Assembly: GCF_036588685.1 (NCBI RefSeq)
Contig: NC_086374.1
Span: forward strand, 92,641,059 to 92,705,058
Direction: 5' to 3'
DNA from: Mytilus trossulus
Taxonomy: Eukaryota; Mollusca; Bivalvia; Mytilida; Mytilidae
Length of the DNA: 64,000 nt
Position 1 is the stretch's first letter, and the number at the start of each line of letters is the position of its first letter. Shown one piece after another: positions 50,901 to 60,359 of this stretch. The translations under genes and the position numbers were made by a program. The notes under the pieces are model-generated. The model did no database searches. It saw only the letters and a program-made list of their open reading frames with translations, and was not told where the DNA came from.

Positions 50901-53900
50901 GGAATTAAAATACCAATCCATCATCACCATCATAGGAACAAAATCACCATACATCACCATCAAGAAGGGGAAAAATCACCAAAACATCACCATTATTAAA
51001 GGAAAAAATCACCAATAAATCACAATCGAATTGAAAAAATCACATTTTCATCACTATATTCAAGGAAATATTGCAAATACATCATTAAAGGAAGACATTA
51101 TTCACCAATTAGTGAATACATCACCATCATTGCAACAACAAAAAAATCACCAATACATTACCATTATTAAAGGGGCACTAGCTATGAGATATATAAAACA
51201 TTTAAAATATGATTTTTCTTGATCAATCATTTATAATGAAAGTGATTTAGTGAAATAATAATTTGTTTTATCAGTAACTATGGTTCAATTTTGTCAAAAT
51301 AAGCCATATGAATTATTGTTTTCAGCCTATGACATTCTATGTAATAATGTATTAACTTTTACAGATGAGAATTTTGACAATGTGGGAGACTTGGACTGTG
51401 TTGGGTTATTAATTGATGCAATAGAAAAACATATGAAGAATGCAAAAGTTGTGAAAAATGCTTGTCTAGCGTTGGCCAGTCTAGTTGAACCAGATGGTTA
51501 GTTAAGTTACTTAATTGTGTTATCATAGAAATTTACAAACTACACATTTGAACATTGCTTGATAGACTTTAAGAATGAATTTAAAAATTGAATAACTGTG
51601 GATTGGTGTATTTTTATGGGAATTTTTTCCCCCTCCTTTTTCTTATTTTCAGTGTTAACTTTTAACTGAGCGTCACTAATGAGTCTTATGCAGACAAAAC
51701 GCGCGTCTGACGTATTAAATTATAATCCTGGTACCTTTGATAACTATATTAGCATTAATTAATTATTGAAATTAATAATCTATAAATGTAACCATTTAAG
51801 TTAGTTAGCATTAATCAGAACATTTCACTTGTCTAATGACATATTTTTTTACATAGATAAGGCCATTAGTTTTCTGGTTTGAATTGTTTTACATTGTCTT
51901 ATCAAGACCTTTTATAGCTGACTATGCGGTATGGGCTTTGCTAATTGTTGAAGGCGGTACGGTGACCTATAGTTGTTAATGTCTGTTTCATTTTGGTCTT
52001 TTGTGGATAGTTGTCTCAATGGCAATCATACCACATCTTCTTTTTTATATATTACCACTGATTTGCAGATTAATCCTTTAGTACTCATTTCTTTTTTCTA
52101 GAGGAAAGTGCATACAGAGTATTGACCAATGAGGTTTCAACTGGAGGTCATGTGGCAGGAGTTCCCATTATACTTAAAGCCTATGACCTTCACAAGGACA
52201 ATGCTGAGGTTGTGGAAAGTATTGTGTCATTAGTAATGGAATTATCAGAATATGGTATGTAACAGTATTTAAAAAAAATCATTAAAGGGGAGATTGATTT
52301 GTTTATTACCATGATAATTAATTTTTTTTATTAAAGAAAATTTTTAGAAGTATATCCCTCAAACAAATTGATTTTATGTTTTTTTGGGGGAGGGGTGGTA
52401 TATAATTTAGGAATCCCTCTCAGACTGTCTTGCCATGCATGTATCTTGTCATGGCAAATCCCTGTACATAGCTAGACAGATATTTGATGAAACTTTAAAC
52501 AGGTATAGACATCTACCTGAAGTTTAAGCATAAAGGAATATTATCGGTGTCTAACTTGTTTAAAGGGAGATAATCAAATTGATTTTCTTAAATTTACTAA
52601 ATGTATTGGTGAGTAGGGGATTTTATTTTGTTAAATGTTGATCTGTATGTCAAATAAATAATCAGTGTTTTCCCCTCAATTTTCTAGTAAACATGCAGGG
52701 AATAGACCACTTTCGAGTTCATCCGTCACCGGCAAAAACTCGTCAATTATACACGCCTTTATGACGTCATTTACCAGATAGAGGGGCTCGCCTGTATCCC
52801 TGCACTATTTACGTTCATCAAGCGTCTTAGTGATCGTCTTTGTGCAGGATAAACTAGAAATAATGGTTGCTCTGTAGGTACTTACTGACATTTGTCTAAT
52901 GACATCAGTGTTAATTGTCAATTTTGAGAATTCAATTTGCCGAATAATTCGTACAATATAGAATTATAGTTTTCCAACCACTCGCTCAACATTGGAAGGA
53001 AGTGACGACGCCCCTAAACGCACAAATGACGATGATAAAGGCGCGTATAATTGACGATTTTTTTCCGGTGACGGATGAACTCGAAAGTTGTCTATTTCAA
53101 AATACCATTTTCCTTTTAGAAATTATAGCATCACATCCATAACACATTGAAAAAATAATTTCCATAGCATCAGAGGTGCATTTAGTGGGAAGTGGCTAGG
53201 GTCCCATTTTGTTGAAAAAATTTAGTTGATTATCAAGGGAATCACTGGAGCAGGCCTCTTTTATGGCAGTCAGTGCGCCCCCCCCCCCCCCCCCCCCCTC
53301 GTGAAAATTTCTGGAATCACCACTGAGCATCACTTCCAATCAATGTAGTGAGACTCCAGAATTATCAGCAGTAGTGGTGATACTTTTATTTTTTCTAACA
53401 TGTTAGATTTTGTCATTCATAAGCATTGGTTATAGTTAAAATGATATAACTTTTAAAACATGCAACATGTGTTTCAAAATAGTTTCGGATTTGTAAAGAA
53501 TAAAACCACAATGAAACTTTTTGACATAGAAATTATTGTCTACAACAACAAGATATTGTTTATACAAAATATGTATGCATGCAGACTGAATTTTTTCGAA
53601 TATTTTATTACTGTATAAATATCACCTTCTAGATGATATATGTGAGGATTTATCAGACTATAAGATTGGTTTCAATCTTTGGGAAATACAACAAAAATTT
53701 ACAAAAAATAAGGTGAGGTGTATGTCAAATGGCTGTTCTTTTGTGTGCATTGTGAGGTTGTTGGCATATTACTGTATCATTAGTTAGATGTGTGACTTTT
53801 AGCTATTTTGATGTGGTGTTTGTAAACATTTAATAAGATGTAAATGCTTTTGTAACAGAATAAACAATGTATGATGCATTTTGATAATGTTAACCAGAAA

Positions 53901-56900
53901 GGAGTAGGTCCGGTAAGGACTCATTTTGGCCTCCACTGACGAAAGCTTTTGACCACTTTTTAAACACTTAAGTGTCTATTTCACTTGATTCAATTAGTTT
54001 TTATGAAAGATTTTAACTGATTTAGTCATTAAAAACGGTCCGATTCAAGCTGAAATATGAAAAATCTCTCAAATATGCCAAAAAACGTCACTTTTCAGAT
54101 GGTTTTTGTCAAAAATGAAAGTGGGCGCATTCGTGTTCATCCACAATCTATATATATGTTATGTATTATCATAAAATACAACTTACATTTCAATATTAAG
54201 GCCGCATTCGTGTTCATCCACAATCTTTATATATGTTATGTATTATCATAAAATACAACTTACATTTCAATATTAAGGATGAACACGCATGCAGCCACTT
54301 TTGTTTTACATGGAAACCGTCTAAACTTTAACTAAAATTATAAAATTTTGAAGATTTCAGTAATTTAGCATGACTTAATGATGCTACAACCCGATATATG
54401 TGCATTGTATTGTCAAAAACAGCCCATATTTATGTAGCAGAAGCATTCACCTGTACAATAAATAACTTAAAGTTTACATTTTAATAATTTTGTAAAACTG
54501 CTATATTTTGGGGCCAAAAAGGGTTCTTTAATACCGGACCTACTCCTTTATATGACAGCAAAAAGAGCCCTAAGATAAAATATTTATGTTCCCCAATGTC
54601 TAACTTGCTAAATACAGGCATAACTAACCATTGGTAAACACAGCTTTCTTCATTGCTTAACCTAAACTTCAAACCCATTTAAAAAAGTTTTCAGATTTTT
54701 TTTCACCCACCAAATTCTTCTTTATTGCCATTGTGGACTGTCAAAGCTTTAAAAATCAAACAAGATTGTCATATTTGACATGTGAAGTGATCACAGTTAT
54801 GTGAATTAAATGGGAAATAATTTTTAAGTTTGGTTGGTGCTCTCATGTCCATTTTAACTAAATATAGAAAATATCTGCTCTTTAGCATGGATAAACTGCT
54901 GCAGGAAAATAACCTTTAAACAACCTCTGATATAAAAAAAAATTAAAAATCTTTGCTAAAATGCCTTTGGTCTTTAAGTGTTGGTTTTGTATTGGAAATT
55001 TATCTTTAATGAAGCAATATGAACATTTAAATAGTCAAACCTGTATATTAAAGTCTGCCTCAAGACCAGAGGAAACAACCTTTGAATTGAGGTTAAAAAT
55101 GTAAATGGAGAGCCAGGATAGAAGAGGGCAAACGGTCAAGACAGGACAGGTTTTTCACACAATATAGGTGACCTTTGGTTTGACATATATATCACAAAAT
55201 AAGCTGTGTTGCAATATACAAGTAAATCTTCATTGCTCTTCTTCTAATTATTTATATTGATATATTGTGTTGGTTTACTGACACATATTGCAACTAAATT
55301 CTTCAGTATGTGCAGACTTGAAGAAGATCAAAGCAGGTTTAACTGATTTTATGGTATTTTGCTGGTTTATGCTCAATCTGATATAATTACAGATTTTGTG
55401 TCCAAGCTTTGCATACAAGGATCTGGCAACATACGGTTTTGCCTCTTTTTATCAGGTAATTTCAAATCAGCCAATGAAATTCAGAATTCAAAAGTTCAAA
55501 TTTGTGTAGGTGTGTGTTAATCCAACAAAATCAGAGGACCCCAAAATGTCTTTAAAACAGACGGTGGAAGGAGTATTTTACGATCCTTGTAAGCAATTCT
55601 TGGGCAATAGATCTGTGTTTTAATCAGATTCGTTTATGCTTTGTTGTGGTGATTGTTTTAACATGTTTTTTCATGATAACCTTACAGATGATGTGTGTGC
55701 TGAAATGAAACATTTAAATGTCGGACCAAATCTTCTATCACAGATATTTAAAAGGTTTAAAGAAAATAGGGTAAGATTAGTTGAAAAAAGAAAGGTTAAT
55801 ATTTCATTCGTACCAATCATACTCACCCTGTAGAACGCCACATACGGGGTGTCGGCTATGTTTGACACGGGGTGGCAATTTCGAAGCGTAGAAAAACTGT
55901 CAAAGTAAGTTAAAGTATCAAAATTTCTTTATTTAGAATTCTAAGTACCATATAATGTACTGCACGGAAGGAACGGAAACACAATCTATTTTCTGCAAGC
56001 AAAATCAGTCGTTTTCAGTGCTCTGTTTTCACAAACACCTTTCCCTAATTTTCCGTGTTGCAGATTTTGAGGCTTAATACGCAAATTTCTGGATAAAAAT
56101 CTACTTTAGACGACTTCCCTCTGCGTCATTTATATAGAATTGAATTCCTATTATGGAATTTAACCAAATACCAGCTTCATACTTAAAATTACTTGGTTTT
56201 AAAACTAGTTTTTCATCAAAATATAAAGTGTCGCTTAGGGTGTCAGATTTTGCATCTCAAGGGGTAGAGGCTTCCAATAAAAAACGAATAGATTTGCATA
56301 TTAATCAGCACATAACATAAACTCATAATTTTGTTGGTTACCTAACATATTCAATACAGAATAAAGAATGCCTGGATAACGTTAGAACCAAGATATCTAA
56401 AGCAGAGGTCACACTTTGGGATATCTAGGTTAATGCGATGAGATAATTCTTTGGGATATCAATGTCTATTGCGATAAGGTATGATAGTATCTTTTAATTT
56501 GGAACTGCATTATTAATTCCTGCATCTTGGGGATCTCCCATTCCGCGCTTACACAAGTGTTCGGTAATGTATCCAATAATTTTTGGTCCTCCCATAAAAT
56601 ATAAAAAATTAACGTGAAAAAGTCTGTAGCAAGTTACCATAGTTCAGATGTTATTCTTTTTGACATAAATCTGAACGTCCCAAAGAAAAGCCGAAGAGAA
56701 ATATTGTCGAAAAGCCATGATATTTATTTGCTTTTATCATTAGGATAAAAGATAGAAATCAACAGTCATATACTTAAAGTTTTTTAAGATTTTGAATCGC
56801 TTTTTAATATTGTTGAGAATATAGTGTCACCGGCTTCAGGTCTCCTTCAAGCAGTATTGTCATTTGATGATAAAGATGCCGGTGAGTTTTTCATTTGAGA

Positions 56901-58307
56901 GATAAATCGATTTCGTTTCGGAGTGAGTGGTTTTTAAAGCATGCACAAGCGCTTTTGAGAAGAACCTGATGAAAACATGTGATGCCAATGATGGAGTTTA
57001 ACTGTTCAGTGGTGGCTTCGGCAAAATCTTACATGGAGATCTACTCTATGATTTTCCTACATCTTTCGGTGCATTGAGCCACATCAGTGACTTTATATCT
57101 GACCATGATAGTGACTGAAAAAGACAGGGAATCATTTTCTAGCTTCAAATCAAAATATTTTGAGTCATTTTTAACTATTTATGAAATCAAAACCACATGT
57201 CTTATACGACTAAAAAAGAGGCAAAATAAAGTACTTTCAGTTTTTTTATTTGTTATCATGATATAGCAGTTGTGTTTGAATTAGAAAGGATCAGATAAAG
57301 ATCGATTTACATAATTCATATGGAAATCTATTCGTTTTTTATTGGAAGCCTCTACCCCTTGAGATGCAAAATCTGACACCCGAGCGACACTTTACATTTC
57401 GATGAAAAACTAGTTTTAAAACCAAGAAAACTAGGGAGAGGTGTTTGAGAAAACAGAGCACTGAAAACGACTGATTTTGCTTGCAGGAAAATGATTGTGT
57501 TTCAGTTCCTTTCGTGCAGTACATTATATGGTACTAAGAATTCTAAATAAAGAAATTTTGATACTTTATCTTACTTTGACAGTTTTTCTTCGCTTCGAAA
57601 TTGCCACCCCGTGTCAAACATAGCCGACACCCCGCATGTGGCGTTCTACACGGTGATACTTTCAATTTCTTTTTTATTGTTTAAAAAATTAACTTGCATG
57701 TCTGCCATTCTTGTGGATTGACCTACTCAATGGGAGAAAATCCTTCTTTCCAGCTACCCTAAGAGGGAATTTATGAGTTACAAACTTTTTCATTCAAAGT
57801 TTAGAAATCAGTAACAATGTATGTTAATTTGTTTAAAGAAGGAGCCTCCTTACTAAATCTGGTGTGTTGACAGGTATGTTGGTGTGGCATCAACAGATTT
57901 TGATTGAGAGTTTACAATTATTTTATGGTATTGATATAATGATCCTTTGATAATGTGTAGATTATTTAATCTTTAAATTTATGACAACAAAATTTTAAAA
58001 AGCTTAATATTGCCTTAACAACACAACGTAATTAAAACGTTTATCTGATTTTACAGAGTTATCTCCCTGTAGTGTTAGGTACCACCTTAACAGGAAGAGA
58101 TTACTTGATGTTATTTAACTCCATCAAAGTTTATATGGTTGTTTGCATTGTACAGCATTTTGGCAATTTATCTTACCCTTTCACAATTGTGTATTATAAC
58201 AAAAGTTAAATTGTTTATCTTTCTTTTATTCTTAGGATATAATGGACCCATGTGAAAAGGCTTTAGGAAAGCTACAGTTAATATCTGGACAGAAAGCTAA
58301 AGCATAA
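26974..58307 (+). CDS. STKLD1: Serine/threonine kinase-like domain-containing protein 1 (STKLD1/SgK071), complete model
   Basis: Exons: 26974-27000, 30012-30101, 31486-31530, 31953-32027, 32752-32856, 34340-34410, 35371-35483, 36991-37181, 38704-38771, 39903-40012, 41414-41653, 42508-42519 (possible microexon), 45400-45461, 46167-46233, 46985-47113, 50036-50164, 51365-51496, 52102-52254, 53633-53712, 55393-55455, 55561-55588, 55688-55770, 58236-58307 (TAA). All phases agree, giving about 714 residues against about 680 in human. Residues 5-260 are a protein kinase fold: LGQGAQSTIFLVED (Gly loop), CILKK (Lys), IIHRDVRPNN (catalytic loop), LGDFSVA (DFG written DFS) and YIAPE. The rest is helical ARM/HEAT-like repeat, with two successive 43-codon exons (46985-47113 and 50036-50164). 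ATG 26986 is an alternative in-frame start. Substrate and role are unknown; the human protein is classed among pseudokinase-like proteins. Order of domains, exon phases and the MED22 neighbour support the assignment. Confidence 0.88.
27400..28545. repeat. Possible TIR element in STKLD1 intron 1
   Basis: GGGTCTTCAGTGGTCTCGCTAG near 27401 resembles the reverse complement of CTAGCTAGAGCACTGGGTCT near 28518. Both ends are followed inward by unusually GC-rich text (CGCGCCCTTCTGCCCTGACG and GTGCCCTGCCCTCCACTGGC). No transposase seen. A weak call. Confidence 0.35.
28546..30011. other. Rest of STKLD1 intron 1
   Basis: AT-rich intron. A 118-codon plus-strand ORF (28805-29161) has no recognisable domain and no splice or start context that would make it an exon. 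A T17-G6 run lies near 29322-29344. Confidence 0.5.
30209..30566. mobile_element. TIR element (ATAGACCACTTT family), copy 1
   Basis: Begins ATAGACCACTTTCCAGTTCA and ends ACTCAAAAGTTGTCTAT. The body matches 52702-53095 through TATGACGTCATTTACCAGAT, GTCGCCTGTATCCCT and GTGACGACGCCCCTAAACGC. This copy has lost part of its right arm. It lies in an STKLD1 intron. Confidence 0.75.
30925..31340 (+). repeat. SINE-like bivalve interspersed repeat
   Basis: Begins near AAGAAGATGTATATGTATGA..GCCAATAAAACAACTCTCCA and runs through TAAACCATTATAGGTCAAAG, ACGACAACTCCTCAACATCA, GGACAGGTGCTACC and CAAAATAGAACGACA. A diverged copy in an STKLD1 intron. Confidence 0.55.
32342..32750 (+). repeat. 52-bp tandem array repeating the STKLD1 exon-5 splice acceptor
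   Basis: Units start at 32387, 32439, 32491, 32543, 32595, 32647 and 32699, exactly 52 bp apart, after one shorter unit at 32342. Each unit ends TTATTATTTTAAG and begins GATAAATCTACAATGTATGT. The next step, 32751, falls on the G of the real exon-5 acceptor (TTATTTTAG, then GATTCATCTATGTACATG). The array therefore copies the exon edge together with its 3' splice site. Confidence 0.9.
33490..34245. repeat. Interspersed repeat with three ~192-bp tandem units
   Basis: Units marked by CTAAGTCCATTT start near 33610, 33802 and 33995. Each carries ATCTTATGATCATAAA, AAGCTTCTGTCCAAG, GGTACAAACCCAGGATAGTT and AACCACAGAGTGAAT. The block is flanked by GGTTCCGCGGAACCC on the left and GCCGCCGCCGACGG..TCGACTAAAGTCGA on the right. 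No protein is encoded. Confidence 0.75.
34925..35205 (-). repeat. SINE-like bivalve interspersed repeat
   Basis: The plus strand reads TGTCCTAAGTCAGGAATCTG, AGTAGTTGTCGTTTGTTTAT, TTTTCCCGTTTGAATGGTTT, GGCCCTTTATAGCTTG and GGAGAGTTGTCTAATTGGCA, so the element is in minus orientation. It lies in the intron before the exon at 35371. Confidence 0.7.
35588..36323. mobile_element. 736-bp TIR element (AAGGTAGCACAATAC ends)
   Basis: The left end AAGGTAGCACAATACAAAGA is mirrored by TCTTTGTATTGTGCTACC at the right. The arms extend through ATGCTGTAAC..TTATAA-like sequence, and an inner pair matches AAAAGGGTGTCTCAGATT with AATCTGAGACACCCTTTT. No ORF. TTA flanks both ends (TTA on the left, TAA on the right), perhaps a target duplication. 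Confidence 0.7.
36335..36700 (+). repeat. SINE-like bivalve interspersed repeat, near full length
   Basis: The copy includes GCCAATGAGACAACTCTCCA, AGAGACCAAATGACACAGAA, CTATAGGTCACTGTACAG, CCGCATAGTCAGCTATAAAA, ACAACCACTGAATTACAGGT and AACAGTGGTGTAACAGTA. It is the reference copy for the family in this window. Confidence 0.75.
38330..38630 (+). repeat. Interspersed repeat (GTCCACTGAC..GAAAATGATAGTGC family)
   Basis: Same family as 17260-17530: TTGATGAAGTTGAAGTCCAA, CTTGAAACTTAGTAAACATG, GGTCCACTGACTATAGAA and GGGACACATTCTTG. It lies just left of the exon at 38704. Confidence 0.65.
38840..39130. repeat. Interspersed repeat, copy 2 (partner 5185-5500)
   Basis: AACGAAAGATACCAAAGGGA, CAACGCCATGGCTAAAAATG, ACAATAGTACACATGACACA, GGGTGATCTCAGGTGCTC and CTGCTCCACATGTGG match the copy in the GPCPD1 intron in the same order. 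Confidence 0.65.
40625..40760 (+). repeat. SINE-like bivalve interspersed repeat, truncated
   Basis: AAGAAGATTTGGTATAATTG, GCCAATGAGACAACTCTCCA, CCAGAGACCAATTGA and CCCATACTGCACATC show the head of the family; the rest is missing, and the next element starts at 40787. Confidence 0.6.
40787..41370. mobile_element. TIR element (AAAGGAGTA ends), copy 1
   Basis: Begins AAAGGAGTAAGTTGGGTAAG and ends TTATCGAACATACTCCTTTA. An internal pair of ~20-bp arms (AACATAGAGCGCATACGTCG and CGACGTATGCGCTCTATG) flanks about 75 bp. It ends about 45 bp before the exon at 41414, so it sits close to the 3' splice site. Diverged from the two copies at 50227 and 53898. Confidence 0.6.
42086..42295. mobile_element. 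210-bp TIR element (MITE-like), copy 2
   Basis: Same length and ends as 1263-1472 (ACTGTGAACCAACTTAATTT and ACGTTGGTTTACAGT), with several CG to TG or CA changes in the CGCGAA motifs. It lies in an STKLD1 intron. Confidence 0.7.
43226..43876. repeat. Interspersed repeat with 168-bp tandem units
   Basis: Flanked by CCGCTTTAAAAAAGG (twice) with GGGGGGGTATACTG on the left and GCGGCGGGGGTATCATCAGT on the right. The GTCAGTCCGTCAGTC microsatellite follows the left end. Units with GTCAG(C)..ACCGTGTGATG start at 43406, 43574 and 43742, 168 bp apart. The period divides by three, which keeps a false 154-codon frame open. Confidence 0.85.
44340..44645. repeat. Interspersed palindromic repeat, partner of 2870-3090
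   Basis: ATTGGCTGACGTTATTTTGT is followed by GTCATGTGACCGTGACGTCA and an inverted pair (GACTAATATTTTTTTTCTGT against ACAGAAAAAATATTATAGTC) around the CCCGCTACACGCG centre. It lies in an STKLD1 intron. Confidence 0.65.
47546..47998 (+). mobile_element. 453-bp TIR element, copy A
   Basis: Ends are GGTCCAAGGACACAGTTAT and ATAACTGTGTTCTCGGGCC, an imperfect 19-bp terminal inverted repeat. The body has no ORF with family motifs. Copy B at 49294-49746 has the same length and differs at only two positions that I can see (near the left end and at CTGAAT/CTGAAC). Confidence 0.85.
47999..49293. other. Sequence between the two 453-bp copies
   Basis: AT-rich intronic sequence with no ORF, splice or family signal that I recognise. 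A plus-strand ORF at 48069-48266 has no exon-like context. Confidence 0.5.
49294..49746 (+). mobile_element. 453-bp TIR element, copy B
   Basis: Near-identical direct copy of 47546-47998, with the same GGTCC..GGGCC ends, in the same STKLD1 intron 1.3 kb further on. The short flanks (TATTA and ATTTA) do not show a clear target duplication. Confidence 0.85.
50227..50814. mobile_element. TIR element (AAAGGAGTAGGTCC ends), copy 2
   Basis: AAAGGAGTAGGTCCGGTAAG on the left is mirrored by CTTACCAGACCTACTCCTTT on the right. Inside, AAACGAAAGTGGCCGCATTC and GCGGCCACTTTCATTTTTG form a second inverted pair. It is in an STKLD1 intron and is inverted relative to 53898-54550. Confidence 0.75.
51665..51755 (+). 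repeat. Interspersed repeat (GAGCGTCACTAATGAGTC family), fragment
   Basis: GAGCGTCACTAATGAGTCTT, ACAAAACGCGCGTCTGACGT and ATTATAATCCTGGTACC match the end of 16425-16610. It lies between two STKLD1 exons. Confidence 0.6.
51840..52052 (-). repeat. SINE-like bivalve interspersed repeat, truncated
   Basis: The plus strand reads AAGGCCATTAGTTTTCTGG, CTGACTATGCGGTATGGGCT, ACGGTGACCTATAGTTGTTA and GGCAATCATACCACATCTTC, so it is in minus orientation. It ends about 50 bp before the exon at 52102. Confidence 0.7.
52702..53095. mobile_element. TIR element (ATAGACCACTTT family), copy 2 with intact arms
   Basis: The left arm ATAGACCACTTTCGAGTTCA..CCGTCACCGG..CAATTATACACGCCTTTAT is mirrored by ATAAAGGCGCGTATAATTG..CCGGTGACGG..TGAACTCGAAAGTTGTCTAT. 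The arms are about 65 bp. No ORF. Confidence 0.85.
53170..53330. repeat. Interspersed repeat with C23 tract
   Basis: AGAGGTGCATTTAGTGGGAA, GGAATCACTGGAGCAGGCCT, CAGTCAGTGCG and a run of about 22 C bases (from 53276) resemble the reverse orientation of 14690-14855 in diverged form. Confidence 0.45.
53898..54550. mobile_element. TIR element (AAAGGAGTAGGTCC ends), copy 3
   Basis: AAAGGAGTAGGTCCGGTAAG and ATACCGGACCTACTCCTTT form the ends. The inner part carries a direct duplication of about 72 bp: CGCATTCGTGTTCATCCACA starts near 54127 and again near 54203. In an STKLD1 intron. Confidence 0.75.
55823..57656. mobile_element. 1.8-kb foldback element with long terminal inverted repeats
   Basis: The left arm (about 55823-56300) and right arm (about 57317-57656) are reverse complements: TCACCCTGTAGAACGCCACA and TGTGGCGTTCTACACGGTGA at the tips, GTGTCGGCTATGTTTGACAC next, GCTCTGTTTTC and AGATTTTGCATCTCAAGGGG near the inner ends. 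The right arm lacks about 130 bp present in the left. The middle 1 kb encodes no transposase. It lies in the last STKLD1 intron. Confidence 0.85.
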
Positions 58308-58855
58308 TCAAATACCCATCATGCACCTGATTGCTCATTGAACTAAGATGTGAACTCTAGACAGTCCATATGGATTGGATCAGAATAAAGAGTGAACTTT
58401 AACAATATTTTATGGTTGAGAAGATAATATGTATTGTAAAGATAAACACTAAACAGAATATGCACCATAGAATATTTTATTTAAGCATTAGTCTTTTGTA
58501 GCATGATAACTGCCAAAACAATGAGGAACCAATTTGACAGGAATAATGTATTATTTAGGGCCTTTATAAAAACTTTGATGAAAAAATGGTCACACTTGAA
58601 ATTGCAAGGCTAACTTTTGTTTTGGAAAGAATGAATATTACAAATATCAACACTAAGAAGGTTTCTAAAAGGTTACAAATAGTATTAACTAGTATTAAAA
58701 TGGTATATTTGATTCATTTGGCAGAATTCAGTTTTTTTAGCAAGATTCTGACATTTTATACATGTATATTATTAGTTTTAAGTCCACAAGCAATCATATC
58801 TTATGTGTATTTTTGAATCTAAAATATGGCATTCTTTATGACACGTAAAAATGGC

Positions 58856-58861
58856 AATAAA
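58856..58861 (+). other. Possible poly(A) signal of STKLD1
   Basis: AATAAA lies about 550 bp after the STKLD1 TAA. A second hexamer near 59237 is an alternative. Neither can be chosen from sequence alone. Confidence 0.35.
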
Positions 58862-60300
58862 ATATAGTTTTGATTGACTGCAAGTATCTTATGTTATATA
58901 TACATATGCAGGTCAGAAGATAAATTTATATTGTTACTTATTTATCGTTGAGAGCCTTTGGTGCCAGTTTGAAAGATATTGTAAATTAAGGGATGTTAGA
59001 ATTACAATGTTGAGTATTTTTGTGTCTTAGACTGAATAATATGGTACAATTTACTGGTAATCAGTATTTTTATAGTCCATGCCATACACTGAACTCAAAC
59101 TACTATTGTATTATTTGTGAATTTCATGTTTTGTATGACACATTTTATCTGTGATATTGTCAACTGTGATTTGTTTTTTATTCTTATTGTTTTTAAGACG
59201 TGTTATGTATATGGTATTTTTTATGACATTTTTATCAAATAAAATTAAAAAACCTTTTGAGAGTTTTGAGTAAGTGCAAATACTTTTGTTTGTCCTGTAA
59301 GTCAATCCATGTTAATAAAATGCACAAAACTATCAGATGAACGGCATTAGTAGTATACAGCTGATCAATAGTAAATTGTTTAAGCAAAAACAAAACCGGG
59401 TCACAAACCAAAATGGAAGGAAATACATCAAATATAAGAGGAAAACAAATGAACAGAAACACTGCGACAAAAACCAACACTTACATCCATAGAAAGTATT
59501 AGAAACAGACTATTTGATAACAACTGCCATATTCCTGACTTTGTAAATGAACTTTGTTACCAGAGATGAGCAAAAGATATGATGTACATATATGTGCACA
59601 CAACAATGTTGAAAGTATAAAACATAATCATGCACATGCTGAACTGTCTCACCTCCTTCACTTATGATTAAATTTATGTTGAAATTCTGTTATTCGAAGC
59701 TGAAGGTTTCAACAAAACTTCCACAAGTATCACATACACTAAACATTATCAACAATCCATGAAAATGATGCCAGGGTCAGATGAACTCCATCAGACTGAT
59801 ATTGGAATTATTTTATGCACAAAATATAGTTACTCTAAGGTCATGCCAGCTGTATGTAACGGAGAAACAGACAAAATCACAAAGAAACTTCCCATTAAAC
59901 AATTGCAATGAACCATAAAATGTGGTCAAAGCAAAACAAATCCTGCCAGGCAGATATGTTAACTTAACAACCATTCCGTACACTAAATGTTGTTGACCTT
60001 CTACTAATAGCATAGGAGAAACTGACAAAACCATGAAAACTTTACACTGAACAATGTACCATGAAAATGAGGTATAAGATCATATGAAACCTGCCAGACC
60101 GACTTACAATCTTTCAATACACTGATTGTAATGGCTCTAAAGCTTATACAATATGAGAAATAATTACACTGAAAATTATGCCAAATAGACCAAGCATGGA
60201 TAGTTTGGTGAAAATTGACAGAAATTGTCTCAATTTCAGCCACATTTTGTCATAACAGAGTGCATGGTTAAACAACCCATAATCATTTAAGTAAGAAAGG
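58862..60300. other. Intergenic interval between STKLD1 and MED22, left part
   Basis: Apart from the third copy of an interspersed family (about 59330-59500) it holds only AT-rich sequence and diffuse internal similarity (GAAACTGACAAAACC / CAATGTACCATGAAAATG-like stretches at about 59870-60080). No exon-like sequence. Confidence 0.5.
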
Positions 60301-60359
60301 AACATAGAAAATGATCGTGCAAGTGGCGGATCCATGTACTTTGGACACATACTTGTTTA

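Larger units (their letters stand above)
41414..52254 (+). other. STKLD1: ARM-type repeat exons of STKLD1
   Basis: Exons 46985-47113, 50036-50164, 51365-51496 and 52102-52254 each begin and end in phase 1 and encode one helical repeat of 43 to 51 residues. They share an ALKTHxNxPE(L/V)..(A)C.AL.SL pattern (for example HIITALKTHPNNPEL and VCGALKTHMNSPDV). This one-exon-per-repeat layout suggests growth by exon duplication. Confidence 0.75.
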
